Notes: generated by a model not told the origin, from the sequence alone. A DNA stretch of 64,000 bases from Welwitschia mirabilis (GCA_051453625.1 JBOZIK010000001.1:258522575-258586574), one strand, 5' to 3'; counted from the first letter of the stretch, positions 36,132 to 47,665 are shown. Numbers and translations are program-made.

Positions 36132-36632
36132 CTAAGGACGATACTTATCAAGGAACATGCACCAAGTCCTTTGAGAAATTATAATGAGAGCAATTAATGC
36201 ATTTGAAAACATGGGAATAGATCCATATAGTGTGCTACCCAAGGAGGATTGATGTATTAATGCTACATGCACTTGTATCTTATTGTCTGACAAAGATAGT
36301 GAATTTTGAGATCTATAGAAAACATTAATGTTTAGAAAGGCAAAGTTATTTAGGATTGCTGAAATGGATTTTGAACCAAATGCCATAGCTGAATTTGGAA
36401 AAGCAAAGATCCTTAACTTTGCGTTGACTGCTTCATTATTGATTAAGAAACTAAAGAAAGATGACTTTAGTTGAAAAAGATGCATGAACATATTCCTTAG
36501 AATTATAATCAAATAGTGAGGATGTTGACATAGTTGACTTAGATTATACTGCATTAAATCATTCAAAGATGGTTCTTCTATTTTTCCTTTTAGCTTGACA
36601 TAATCCCAAGTAATTGGTAATTTAAGAACGTT
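36132..36632 (-). CDS. Candidate terminal exon of an unidentified gene
   Basis: On the minus strand an acceptor (aattaactgcag) is followed by 166 open codons and a stop. The N-terminal part reads like ordinary protein (NVLKLPITWDYVKLKGKIEE, then PSLNDLMQYNLSQLCQHPHY). Later parts are rich in Ile, Phe and Ser, with FAFPNSAMAFGSKSISAIL. At 501 bases it is the longest open segment in the window that is not made of N. It sits just downstream (minus sense) of the protein-like stretch at 36755-37072, which could be the preceding exon. No domain was recognised and no promoter is visible. It could be a real small gene, a pseudogene or a mobile-element gene of unknown family. Confidence 0.35.
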   Translation of the reverse strand, partial: NVLKLPITWDYVKLKGKIEEPSLNDLMQYNLSQLCQHPHYLIIILRNMFMHLFQLKSSFFSFLINNEAVNAKLRIFAFPNSAMAFGSKSISAILNNFAFLNINVFYRSQNSLSLSDNKIQVHVALIHQSSLGSTLYGSIPMFSNALIALIIISQRTWCMFLDKYRP

Positions 36633-36754
36633 CTGCAGTTAATTGTTGGAATAGTAAATATATATTATATTAAGATCTAAGATAAGAGGAGATACATCAT
36701 AGTTTAAAAGCCATTTTTCTAAGCTTTTTAGAAATCACATTGGTAATCAAAGCC

Positions 36755-37072
36755 TCAAACATCAACATCTAATTTAGTCAACCCTAGTTTCCAATTCCAA
36801 TCAAATATAGGCTCTGAATTAGCATATCCCAATGGGTTTACAACAAAATGGTATTCATTAGGAGCAAATTTGAGAGGAGGAATTTGAGTAAGTGGAATGA
36901 CCATAATGGGTTCAGTTTCCTCCTTTTCCACTTCTTCTTCCTGCTAAGGCTGTTTGTTTCCTATGTATCATACTGATATTGTTGTTCTTCTGGCATGTCA
37001 TTAGTGTACCTAGTAGGTCTAGGGAGATAACACTCTTCGTCATTCTAGTTGTTCCATTTGACAGATTTAAAT
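36755..37072 (-). pseudogene. Protein-like stretch upstream of the candidate exon, with one stop and one frameshift
   Basis: On the minus strand this reads FKSVKWNN (stop) NDEECYLPRPTRYTNDMPEE, then a frame change, then an acidic run EEEVEKEETEP, then PLTQIPPLKFAPNEYHF, NPLGYANSEPIFDWNWKLGL and LDVDV before a stop at 36755. The Pro/Trp/Tyr-rich composition differs from the Ile/Asn/Lys noise of the surroundings, so I think it was once coding. A 'gat|gtttga' donor near the end would allow splicing to 36632, but this site is weak. The family is unknown. Confidence 0.4.
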
Positions 37073-38024
37073 CAAACTCAAAATTTATAGTGGATCAGCT
37101 TTTGCCTACTTCACTTTCAAAGAGATAATCACTTTTCTCCCTAGATCCCTTGAAGAGTAATCAATAATTGAAATCAATGGTTTTTCATATGATAGAAATC
37201 CTCTTTAGCAAAGCAATCTTAAAATGAGGCTTTTATTAGACTTATATTCAACATTCAATGAATAAAATATGGATTAGATATTCCTTGATGTGCCTGTACA
37301 CCTTTTGAATAGAGGACTAAAAATGATAGCAACAATTTAGCTTAGGAAAGCAAATTGAAGAAGAATATGTGATTGCAACTTAAAAGTACAAGAAACTCTT
37401 TCTTAAGCATTGAAATTTGATTATATAGAGGGTGGGATCCCAATTTAGAATTGATTAATAATGACTAGAGTAATATGTAAGGATAAGAATGCAACTCAAA
37501 ATTGATTAACTTCAACTAGAGTGATTTATGAGCTTGGATGATTTGATTGACTTATTTTAATGCAAACTATACATCCAGTTAATTAGGTTATCTCTCAAGT
37601 TTCTCCTTAGATGTAGTTACTAACTAATCAATCAAAATATTCAATTTTAGTATACAAAATAGTAAACTCACTTCTCTAAGAGCAACTTGGTTAGCACACT
37701 TGAAATCTCAATAATCAAGCCACTTACAATTTGGTAAACCCACCTTTAAGGTCAATTGTATGGCTTCAATTCATTTCATATATAGCATTAGTACTTATAG
37801 GTTGTCTGTCCCACCTCTAGGTCACTTGACCCTCTTTAACATTATTGCAAATTGAGTTTTAAACAGCAAAAAGCCAACTGGTTTGTGCACAATAGGAGAG
37901 GAATGATTAGATAATAGATTCAACAAAGAAGGTCCATGTAGGATCATTTCAATCCAAAAATTCAAGCAATACCTAGAATGAGAGCATAATAAGCCTATGA
38001 GAAGGTCCATGGATGTAATTTCCT
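37073..38024. other. Sequence without a recognised gene
   Basis: The minus-strand open frame 37822-38205 crosses the N gap and is not reliable. The non-N part (37822-38024) is open but shows no family signature. Confidence 0.3.
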
Positions 38025-38124
38025 NNNNNNNNNNNNNNNNNNNNNNNNNNNNNNNNNNNNNNNNNNNNNNNNNNNNNNNNNNNNNNNNNNNNNNNNNNNN
38101 NNNNNNNNNNNNNNNNNNNNNNNN
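38025..38124. other. Scaffold gap, 100 N
   Basis: A fixed-size gap of unknown true length. Confidence 0.99.
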
Positions 38125-40199
38125 AATAAAAATAAGGCTAGTTCCAAATTGTATAAAAATAATAATGTGGAAAATAAAAGTAATAGTTAAATTAGGTACT
38201 TGCATGATTACTTATTTTAGATAAACTTATAGTTATTTTGTTTAGTTTATTATTTGATATATTGAGTTAATTATTAAATACTTGACCTATTATGCAGTTT
38301 TTATTTTGAAAGGTTCAGTTATTTGAGCTCACTACTAATCGTGCATGATTTTCTATTAGATGCAGTTTGACGTTAGATTTATTTATGAATGTTAGATCTT
38401 TGAAAGTGTAGTCTGACCTTGAATATTTAGAGTTAACTTGGAATCTAACTTGCAGCTTAACATATGTATCTTCTATTAGCTATATTTTATTATGTAGGAT
38501 TTATAATATGTAATGCTCATGTTATTTTATTTTATGTAGTTTCATTTAATTTTCAAATATTATTATGTTATTCTTTACACCCAATGGCTAGACCCAATGG
38601 CTAGACATGGAAAGAAAGGATTAAGGGATCCTAAACTTCTTGTAGAAACCTCAACTATACTGTCAATTCTATTATTATTCTTATGTTATAAATACTTGAA
38701 TCCTCTTTACCATTAGAGTCATAGGAGTTTACCTTATGATCTGATTGTATGAAGTATGATCCCGATACTTGGGATTTTGCTAAGAGTAGGTGTGGTCCAC
38801 AATTCCCTTGTTTTAATTCTTATATATCATGCTTTTTCTGGTATATGTAAATTAAATGTTGTATCGTGGCTTGTATGTTTGTGTATGTATTTTGATGTGT
38901 CAAGTTATCTTATAGTCATTTGTAACTCTTGTATTTATTTACTATAAGTCCTTTTGAGTCTTAGATTATGAATACCTTGTAAAACTTTCTGGATCTTATT
39001 GTTAAGTTATCATATGGCTTTTTGACTACCTCCTTTTCATGAAACTTATACTTGAGATGTTGAATGACCATTGACTTGTATGAACTAAATTGAGAATTTA
39101 ATACTGGCTAGGATAACCACATCTACGGACTTTAGAGAGTGTAACTCTTTGTAGGGAGTCTTAAGGCCATGGGAGCATACTACCAAGGCCAAAAATGGGA
39201 GGTTATGCATACTTTTATAATTTTTACTCCCTTCTTGATAAGGTGCATGTTGGATTACTTATTGTAATTGTATAATTGTAAATAAGATAGTGCAAATTGA
39301 TAGCGGTCTTAGTCATATTACTTATTTTGAATCTATCCTAACTTGGATACCTTCTTTCCAACCTGATCCTTTATCATGGGCCATACTGGGGACTGTAGTA
39401 AAATATATTTCTCACACCACTTTTACTTGTGCCGGAATAGATGTAAAGGAGGAAACAAAAAGGAGATAGTGGTTGTTGTCATTGGATGTCTTCTGCTTAT
39501 ACATTTAGTCATCATGTAGTTATTTGTATTTATGTTATGTTAATTATAATTGCATGTTTGTCATATGTAATTATTGAAGAACCAATGAAACTTGTTGTGA
39601 TGTTTCAGTTATGTTACGTTAGATATCTATTGTGATCCTCTTTGTAGTCTTATAAGAATAAAATATTTGCTTCCTTACTATTGCAAAGGTTGAGATTGAG
39701 TTTAATTTAATTAAATATTATTTGAAGATCAAAGTGATACTTATAGTGATTGTTATCGACCAAATTTTATATTTTATGCCCATCGTTAAAAGGATTATTT
39801 AAACAATTACCAGTTCTTAAGTTCTAAGCCTTAAGTTCACTAGAGGAAAATGAAACAATAAAATAACTACCAATTCAATTAAATCCATCCTTAGTAATGT
39901 TTGAGAGCTACCACATACAAACAAACCTTAAGTTCTCTATATTATGTGGGTAAAGTTGGAGATAAGTAAAGGATGAATAGTTACTAATAGTAAGAGGATC
40001 ATTAGTTATCTTAACTTGTCTTGTTGATTTACTAGTTAGCTTAACTTCATGTTAAATGCATATCCAAGATTTGAATCAGAGCAAGTAATTTTGCCCAAAG
40101 AGCCCCATTTATTATGAATCTAGAGATGAAGCAACTTTTAACAAATTTTTTTTTTTTTAACTCTTATTTTTTTAAAGAAATCTATTGTCTGCTTATCAA
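38125..40199. other. Probable decayed LTR-type sequence, no gene
   Basis: No coding domain. The segment 39100-39230 (around 'gtaactctttgtagggagtc' and 'gcatactaccaaggcc') has the mixed composition of a gypsy LTR. A 12-base string (cccaatggctagac) is doubled at 38579-38606. Borders are not visible. Confidence 0.3.
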
Positions 40200-40720
40200 T
40201 ATTCCTTTGCAAATGCTTTGTAAGTGCCCTGAGCCAGAATGCACTATAGCCCTATAGTGCTATGTGGTCAATCATGGTATCCACATGGCTTGCTCATCTG
40301 TTTACCTTTACCTCATTATCGTAACGCTCCTCTTCCCTGCCTAGCAAACATGATCTCACCTTTGCGTCATTGTTCTTTGTGCCTCTCCCATTCACACACT
40401 CTCTTCATGCTAGCGTGCTTTCATCTAAATCTTTTTTCGCCTTCACCTATAGATCTAAGTCGCTTGCATTCCATCACACCTATTGCTTACTCATCATTTT
40501 GTACTATAGTGCTCACAATGCTTGGGCATCCTATTCTTAGCTTCCCCCATGCCTCCATCTGAACCTCTCAATGTGCTCTACCAACTCGCAGCGGCCCCGA
40601 TCGCCTTCAGGATCTTGTAAGTACTCTACACCTTCATTGTCACCGTCACCTACCCCACGCCCTTAGTGTGCTCCCCATTTGTGATCTCTGTGCATCAGCA
40701 TTTCCTGTCAGTGCTTTTCT
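40200..40720. other. GC-rich, pyrimidine-rich island with retained CpG
   Basis: Composition changes abruptly from the AT-rich left flank to a C/T-rich plus strand. A 107-codon open frame (40239-40562) lies here, but its Cys/His/Leu/Pro-rich translation reflects base composition and matches no family. It is similar in character to 41880-42830, both probably parts of relatively young retroelement sequence. Confidence 0.5.
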
Positions 40721-40797
40721 GAAGAAGCTAAACTGCCTCCCAAGTTATGTACTACATGCATTGAGGTGATGACACGTGGCATAGAATTTGAAACTTG
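40721..40797. repeat. 77-bp direct repeat, left copy
   Basis: It reads gaagaagctaaactgcctcc...gaatttgaaacttg and matches 41765-41841 with four substitutions. It is cut on the right by a gap. Confidence 0.95.
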
Positions 40798-40897
40798 NNN
40801 NNNNNNNNNNNNNNNNNNNNNNNNNNNNNNNNNNNNNNNNNNNNNNNNNNNNNNNNNNNNNNNNNNNNNNNNNNNNNNNNNNNNNNNNNNNNNNNNN
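40798..40897. other. Scaffold gap, 100 N
   Basis: It starts exactly where the left repeat copy stops; the assembler probably failed on the repeat. Confidence 0.99.
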
Positions 40898-41196
40898 AAG
40901 GATGATTATAGATATTATTTATGCAAATTATTTTATAAAAAAGTAAAAAAAAAAGAATATTGGAATTAGTAAGTTTTTCATAATAGTACTTTCAAAAACA
41001 AAGTATAACAGTGTGTTTAGACCTAGCATGGTCATAATTTTACAGATATGGATTAGAAGTACATCAGAAGAGGAAATACCCACCACTGCCTTTTAATTTG
41101 TTGAAGAAACTACATAATTTCATATTTAAAAATAATAAAATCGGCAAAACAAAACAAATATCTACAACTTGAAATTCTCTAGAAGGATGAACGATA
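40898..41196. other. AT-rich spacer, nothing recognised
   Basis: AT-rich, with no domain; it precedes the gene fragment on the minus strand's 3' side. Confidence 0.3.
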
Positions 41197-41421
41197 TCAG
41201 ATTCCTTTCAAGAGAGCTAAAACAATTTCTAGCAGACGAGGATTCAACTTCTCAGGATTACTGAAATCAAAACATACATCGATGAATCCTTTCAATTCAT
41301 CCATCTTTCTCTTCTTCATCAGTTCATCTTCATCCTTTTCTGCCTCTACAGGTTTTCTAGTGGGAAAACATTTACACAAATCGTGGTATCCTGTCATTGA
41401 GAACGACAAAAATGGTTGCAT
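41197..41421 (-). pseudogene. Gene fragment of unknown family (C-terminal exon-like)
   Basis: A 74-codon minus-strand frame ends in a natural stop and has well-mixed, host-like composition. It has an N-terminal aromatic part, a charged stretch EAEKDEDELMKKRKMDELKG, then NPRLLEIVLALLKGI at the C-terminus. That pattern (charged helix, then a Leu-rich helix) suggests the end of a helical host protein, not a retroelement polyprotein. The plus strand is also open here (41282-41536), which lowers confidence. The fragment sits between two 77-bp direct repeats and next to a minus-strand LTR end. It may be a host fragment captured by a transposon. I cannot name the source gene. Confidence 0.35.
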
Positions 41422-41764
41422 AGAAAAGAAGGCGTTGGTTACTTTAGATGTGAGAACACGTTATTTAAAGGAGAGCATTAGAGAATGGAGTGAGCGGCTA
41501 TATGAGGAGTGTGTCTATGCTTTTCGAGGTTTGTGAGTCTCAGTGTGACTGATGGCGCTTAGGTTAAACAGTGGTCTTTAGGAGGGAGGTATCGTTCCTC
41601 TGTGTGGGGCTATGGAATGTCTGAGTACAACCTATGATGGGCAGACTGAGCTACATTTCGAAGGCTTTGCCTCTGGTGTGGACATCGTCTAAGAAAGGTC
41701 ACCCACCTATACTTTCATAGTGCGACATTGGTAGAAAAGCGCTGAGTCTAGTAGGTTTATTTTA

Positions 41765-41841
41765 TCGAAGAAACTAAACTGCCTCCCAAGTTATGTACTA
41801 CATGCATTGAGGTAATGACATGTGGAATAGAATTTGAAACT
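41765..41841. repeat. 77-bp direct repeat, right copy
   Basis: The partner of 40721-40797. Here the sequence continues into tggtgtgcatttcagctg, then an AT-rich junction and the next GC-rich island. Confidence 0.95.
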
Positions 41842-43252
41842 TGTGGTGTGCATTTCAGCTGTACACCTCATTTAATATGAGATATTAGACTGTTTAGCCT
41901 GCTCCGTGCTTCTCCCCTGCATTGTCCATGATTGTGCTGTTCATTGCGCCTTGTATATCTCTTGGATTTCTACATGTGTCCCTGCTATCTGACTCTGCCT
42001 CTGGCCCTATTATGTATGCCTGCTACATGACACCCTGTCGTTTCATGTCTCCTTGCACTCACCTGTGCCTCGCTCCTGCCTGTCTCCCCATTCTGCTCAC
42101 ACTTGCCAGTCTTACATGCCGTCACACTATCGTTCCATGTCTGCACTGCACTGTGTTTTTTCCTTTGCCTTCTAATCCAGCGTCTCCCTCGCCAGACAAG
42201 GCATAGACCCTGCATCTCCGTCCTTCCATTATTCCTCGTGTTCATTGCCTGTAGCCGCCCTCGGTTTTTCCTCATCTCTGCCTTTTACACCGCAGTTTGT
42301 CTCTTCTGCCAGTGCTCCCTTCTCTGTGCATCCACCGCTAGGCTGATTTCCTGCTCCCCATCTGGTGTCTTTGCCCTATGTCCTATGTCCTGCGTATTGC
42401 GTTCTACATCATTTCTCCTGTCAGTCATGCCGATGTAGCAAGCTTCCCTGTTTTGTGTGCGCCCTCTTTTCTCCCCACTGCATTAACTGTAAAATGCTAC
42501 CCCTCTGTGAAACCCACCTGTATTTCTGTTTGCTTGCGTGTTTTCCTTGAAAACGCCTTGCATATGTGCTCTCTCAACCTCACCGACCTTCTTATCTCTT
42601 ATTGTTTGTGCTCTCCATGCCCGTTTTCCTTCCCGCAGCATTCTACCCTTGCCCACCCCGTGCACCTTCATCTTTCCAAGAGCCAACCTTGCTTAACTCT
42701 GCTAAGACGTTGGCCACCGCATCGATCCCGCACTCAATACTCTTCCGCCTCCTTGGCAACTAGCCCTAGCATTTCGGTGTGCACCCGCTTTGCGATGCTA
42801 TTAGTTAAGCATCTTCAGAAGTAAGGAATGAATCATCCACTTAGCGTAAGTGGCAGTCAGAGTTACTAAGACATTGAAAAGCAGAGGTCTTAGGTTTGAA
42901 CCTCAATAAAGTCATTTCAAATGAAAACTATAAGTTCATTGAAATCTAATTAATGAATATTTGGACATAAGTCTTATTTATAACATAATTTTTACAATGA
43001 TTCTATTCACCTAGTATTTATTTTTAAAGAAAGGAGGGGCATTAAAATATCATTCGAGCTTGCTATTAGTCATCCCCACAGCATTCCCTTTACAAATTTA
43101 ATGCTAATTAAATAATTAAACTATATAACCATCGGATACTTAGCTATGTGTACAATCATTATATGATGGTTTTTACATCTCAACTTGACACAAGTTTATG
43201 ATCCGCCTTATCTCTAATTAGACAAACTTAGAGCAAAATTTTGGGTGTTACA
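41842..43252 (-). mobile_element. LTR-like end of a minus-strand retroelement, with GC-rich interior
   Basis: The right border reads caaaattttgggtgttaca on the plus strand, which is TGTAACACCCAAAATTTTG on the minus strand. That is a typical start of plant chromovirus/gypsy LTRs. Inside, 42860-42910 has the 'ttaggtttgaacctc' string also common in such LTRs. The interval 41880-42830 is GC-rich and purine-rich on the minus strand, keeps many CpGs and gives several overlapping open frames (111, 148 and 96 codons) in different frames. That is typical of non-coding GC-rich DNA. The left border is not found. The element abuts the truncated Athila-like element at 43253. Confidence 0.5.
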
Positions 43253-44140
43253 CTAAGTGTTCAAAGAATTGAGAGAAGCAAATAAAATAGTCTAGATCTC
43301 ACCATTCCATTAGATCAACAAGCATATTTTAGGTTCTTGAAAACTTTGAAGTTAACTGTAAGGTAAATGAAAATGAATTAGCAAGAAAATTAAGAGTTCT
43401 TAACAACCTCACCCTCACCTTAGCCTTCAATTGATAAGTTAGAATGTTTAATCTACCATTGTGATATCCATGAAATAGCTAAATGCTCTTCAATTTCCTT
43501 GTTTGAAAACATAGTTAACAAACAAGTAAACATAGTTGGACACTAATGGCAAAACCCAAAAATGATTCCTATTCAGGCACATATAATCTTGAGTGGAGAA
43601 ATCAACATAATTTTTATTGGAAACAAGATAATTAGAATCATTTAAGAAACCATTATGAATTATCATTCTCTTATCCTTTTACTTATAATTAACAAAAGTC
43701 ATCCTTATCCATCCCTTTGAGGACTCAAATAGAATGTTCATGAAAATTTAAGTTCAACTTAATTGAAACTATGAATAATCACTAAAATAGCACTCTTCCA
43801 CATTAACTTTGAGTAAAACATGCACTTCATTACCTAGGTTCTCCAACAACTTTTATAAATATAAACCCATATCATTCCCCTCCTAAACCAAAGAGAAATG
43901 GGCAAACTCACCATAAGTACTCAACCTAAACCAAAGGGAGTTAGATTTACTAAAGGAAAAGCACACCTAAAATAAACTAGGCCCATATACCTTAGGAGCT
44001 AAAAAGAATTAAAAAATCCAACCATGTAAAATGAAACTAAGGAAAATCTAATCCTTATTGAAGATATAGAAAAGATAGAAATGAAGAATTTCTCTAAGAA
44101 CTTAGTAAATACAATGCAATGAAAAAATAGTTTGAGGATC
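43253..44140 (+). pseudogene. Athila-like Ty3/gypsy gag, C-terminal part
   Basis: Stops are frequent, but two landmarks of Athila-type gag are readable. A zinc-knuckle-like stretch lies at about 43455-43540 (CDIHEIAKCSS, then VNIVGH). Directly after it comes NDSYSGTYNLEWRNQHNFYW at about 43559-43620, which keeps the Tyr-Asn-x-x-Trp-Arg-Asn pattern of that gag tail. The capsid part is missing: the reading begins right at the neighbouring LTR border (43252). The element is therefore 5'-truncated or interrupted there. It belongs with the protease, RT, RNase H and integrase that follow on the same strand. Confidence 0.75.
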
Positions 44141-44700
44141 TGAAAATTTTCAAGAAAGCCAAGGTAAACATTCCTTTCCTAGAGGACACAAAATAGGTAC
44201 CTTCCTATGCACTATGAAAGAGCATATGAATATGAAGAATAAATGTTTCTAGTACAATAATAAAGTTCAAACATTCAAAATTAATGTTACCTAAATACAA
44301 AGAATCTGTATGTCCCAAAATCACTATTACCATAGGAAATATGTGACTTAACCAAGCCTTACTAGACTTAGAGGCTAGTGTGAATTTAGTCCCCTTTAGA
44401 ACCTACAAAGGGTAAGGCTTAGAAGGGCTTAAAACTATTAAACTATAGCTCTAATTAGCAGAAAAATCAATATAAACATCATTAGAAGTCATAGATGATG
44501 TTATCATTAGGATTGATAGTTGCTATGTCCTATTGGATTTTGTGGTGTTGGAGATGGAAAACACAACAAACTAATCAATTCTTATTATTTTAGGAAGACC
44601 ATACTTTGTAAGTTTAAATATCTTAATCAATTGTAGGAATAGGTTAATGGAGATTTCATTCAATAACATAACCATATAACTAGACATTTTTAATGCCATG
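44141..44700 (+). pseudogene. Athila-like gypsy aspartic protease
   Basis: It begins with the pre-protease segment FKKAKVNIPFLED and PKYKESVCPKITITIG. The catalytic loop follows at about 44360 as LLDLEASVNLVPF, where the active-site Asp-x-Gly has become Asp-Leu-Glu. Downstream are EVIDDVIIRIDSCYV, LLDFVVLEME and the flap/ILGRP box (IILGRPYF, about 44580-44605), then INCRNRLMEISFNN. Only one or two stops lie in more than 100 codons. The Gly loss alone would probably inactivate it. It processed the Gag-Pol polyprotein in the ancestral element. Confidence 0.88.
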
Positions 44701-45164
44701 AAATTTCCATCAAATGATAAAGGTGTAGAACATGCATATAGGATATAAACCCTTTTTGAGAATTAAGAATCAACTTTTCACTCTCTTTAAAATGATGACT
44801 TAAATCTCTCTTAGGAATTATGCCCCATTACCCAAGTTGAAATCAATATAGAACTTAAGCTCTTATCTAATTATCTAAAATATACCTTTTTAGGGGACAA
44901 CTTTACCTTTCTGAAATTCATAAATTCTTTTTTTACCCTGTCTCAAAAAGTTAAATTGCTTAAACTCTTAAAGAAGAATAAGCAAGTAATAGGATGAATC
45001 CTCTCAAATATTAGGGGTATTTATCCTAGCCTTTAAATGTACTATATTTACTTATAAGATAACATCAAGCCATCTAGAAAATCCCAGTGATAAATAAATC
45101 CACTCTTAACAGACACTGTAAAAATAAGATGATTAAGCTTTTAGATTACAAGATTATCTATACT

Positions 45165-45925
45165 ATTTTAGATAGAAAATGGATTAGTCCAACTTAGACT
45201 ATTGCTGAGAAAGTAGGAATTACCCTTATCTCAAACTAGTACAACAAACTTATCCCCACTAGACCCATTGTAAAATGTAATATGTGCATCGACTATAGAA
45301 AATTAAATACTGTCTCAAGAAAGGATTACTTTCCTCTACCTTTTCTTAATCAAATCCTTAGATAACTCATAGGGCATTCATTTTACTATTTCTTAGATGA
45401 ATACTCTATTTATAATTAAATTGAAATTGCCCTACGAATTAAGATAAAACTACTTTGACTCACTCATATGGAACGTTCATGTACAAACAAATGTTCTTTG
45501 GATTATGAAATGTACCTGCCACTTTCTAATATTACATGATATGAATATTCTCTAATTTATTTGATTTAGGCATTAAAATATTTAGAGATTACTTATTATT
45601 CTATGAAAACATTTTTAACCACTATTTACACAACTTAGAATGTGTTCTTCAGTGATTGTGAAAAATGCCTAATGTTCCACTAGGAGAAATACCACTTTAT
45701 GATTAATCAAGGCGTAGTTTAGGACATATAATATCTATGAAAAGAATGTAGGTAGTTCCTATGAATGTTTCTCTAATCACACACCCACCAGCTCCTTAGA
45801 AACAAAAAGATATATTATCATTTTTAGGAGATGTAAGATATTATAGAAGATGTATTAAGGATTTTAGTAAAATATCTAAGTCTTTATGTGATCCTTTAAG
45901 TAAAGATTCCATCTTCAACTAGATA
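45165..45925 (+). pseudogene. Athila-like gypsy reverse transcriptase
   Basis: Readable landmarks in order: WISPT (about 45180), GITLISN, NKLIPTRPIV, MCIDYRKLNTVSRKDYFPLP (about 45280-45340), QIL, GHSFYYFLDEYSIYN, the catalytic region degraded to IFRDYLLFYEN (about 45570-45600; the second catalytic Asp is now Tyr), HNLECVLQ, then YYRRCIKDFSKISKSLCDPL (about 45838-45895). Several frameshifts and stops are present. At 'YN-stop-IEIAL' (about 45415) the family has Gln, so CAA became TAA. It is dead. Confidence 0.92.
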
Positions 45926-46009
45926 CTCAAGTGTTAAGAATCCTTCAAATAACTCAATGAAAAATTGACTTCTACCCTAATAATTTAATCATCTAACTAA
46001 AAGTTACCT

Positions 46010-46340
46010 TTTAACCTTATGTATGATGCTATTGATTACATGCTTAGGGCTTGTTTAGGGTAGAGGATAGATAAAGAGCCAACCATGATTTACTATGATA
46101 GTAAAAATTTAAATTAGACTTGGCTAAAATATACTATTATAAAGAAAGAGCTACTAATTATAGTCTTTGCCTTAGAAAAATTTATGTAATATCTTTTAGA
46201 ATCTAAGTTAATTATCTATCCTAATTATTTGCCCCTTACATATCTTTTATCAAAAAGGATTCAAAACCAAGACTAATTATATGGATCCTCACTTTGTAGG
46301 AATTCGAGCTAGATATTAAAGATAAAAAGGATTTTAATAA
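46010..46340 (+). pseudogene. Athila-like gypsy RNase H
   Basis: It continues from the RT in the same element. It reads LMYDAIDY (first catalytic Asp region, about 46020), IYYDSKNLN, YTIIKKELLIIVFALEKF (about 46130-46185), YLLESKLIIYPN and LTYLLSKRIQ. The stops fall mostly where the family has Gln or Arg. The open stretch from Lys-Lys-Glu-Leu-Leu is the best preserved part. It removed the RNA template during reverse transcription in the ancestor. Confidence 0.88.
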
Positions 46341-46794
46341 TGTATTTTAGATTATTCTTTTTAATTAAATTACGAGAATCCATAGAAATCCCTTTGTATT
46401 AATGACATATTTCTAGATAAACATCTCTTTTCATTTAAGGAGGTACCTTGGTTTATGGATATTTCAAATGTTTACTCTCTAAAATCTTTCCTTATCATTA
46501 TACTTTCATAAGAAAAATAAATTTTTTAGCTAGGTTAGATACTTCTTTTGGAATAACCCTTATCTTTTCAAATATCATCTAAACCATGCATTTATGAATG
46601 TATTTCACAAATTGAAATTTATAACATTCTTAAGCACTATGATTTTAATGCTTGTAATGGTTAGTACATAGTCAATAAATCACTACAAAAGTCATTGACT
46701 CTAATTTCTATTTATCTTATATTTATAAATAATCCTATCTTTACTACAAATCATACGATAATTGCTAAAAATTAGAAAGTCTTTCATGAAAACA

Positions 46795-47665
46795 AATGAT
46801 GCCTTTAAATTCCATTCTCCTAATTGAATCCTTTGACATTTTGAAAATTGATTTTTAGGGCCTTTACCATCTTCAAATAGATATTAGTACACTTTAATTT
46901 GTGTATACTATGTAACAAAATGGATTAAGGCTTGTGCTTATCAATCAAATGATGCTCAAATGGTAATAAAATTATTTAAGAAAAACATCTTAATATGATA
47001 TAATTATTTATGAGTTTTAATTAGTGATAAAAGAATACATTTCTACAATAAAATATTTAGTAACCTTCTTGCTAAATATGGGGTGACTCACAAAGTAGCA
47101 ACACCATACCATCCTCAAACTAGTATTCAAGTTGAAATTATGAACATCGAGATTAAAAAGATTTTGAAAAAGTTCATAATCTTTATAAGCAAAGGCTGAT
47201 TCTTTAAGCATAATGATGCTTTAGTGGGTTGTTGCACTACTTAGAAAACTCCATTAAGAATATAATTGTTTAGACTAATTTATGAAAAATACTATCATCT
47301 ACCTATAGAACTTAAGCATAAACTATATTGGGCAATCAAAAACACAAACTTAAATTTGGAGGCTACAAGGAAAAATAGGGTTATACAACTTAATGAATTA
47401 GATGAAATTAAAAATGATTCCTATGAAGACATAAGGGTAAAAAAGAGAGGATAAAGAAATTCCATGATTAACACATCCTTAAGAAAACTTTTAAGAAGGA
47501 AGAACTATTCCTACTTTATAACTCATACGTATACCTTTTCCTAGGTGAAGTAGTTAGTAACTCAAGATAACTATTTTTAATAAAGAATGTTTTACCTCAT
47601 AGAGTATTTCTCACAAGAAACCTTAAAAATCATGAAATATTTAAAGCTAATGACCTTACCTAAAG
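46795..47665 (+). pseudogene. Athila-like gypsy integrase
   Basis: It starts with MPLNSILLIESFDILKIDF (first catalytic Asp) at about 46800, then a stop. A long clean stretch follows at about 47010-47180: VLISDKRIHFYNKIF (second Asp), then YGVTHKVATPYHPQTS and QVEIMNIEIKKIL (catalytic Glu). After a frame change, 47266-47454 is open and holds the C-terminal part YHLPIELKHKLYWAIKN and LNELDEIKNDSYED. The tail KNVLPHRVF and LKNHEIFKANDL is readable up to about 47660. All three acidic catalytic residues are still encoded, but frames are broken. This domain order (PR-RT-RH-INT) and the wording of the C-terminus fit the Athila/Tat branch. Confidence 0.92.

Noticed and set aside
39757-39800. Possible plus-strand LTR start (tgttatcgaccaaatttt)
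   Set aside because: Resembles TGTAACACCCAAAATTTT only loosely, and no purine tract or partner copy was found.
42103-42824. Several overlapping open frames (up to 148 codons) in the GC-rich island
   Set aside because: Open in several frames and on both strands at once, Cys/Pro/Ser-rich, which is expected in C/T-rich non-coding DNA with few stop codons.
42840-42912. tRNA-like or SINE-like B-box 'ggtttgaacc'
   Set aside because: No complete cloverleaf and no matching A box at the right spacing; the string recurs in plant gypsy LTRs and lies inside an LTR-like segment.
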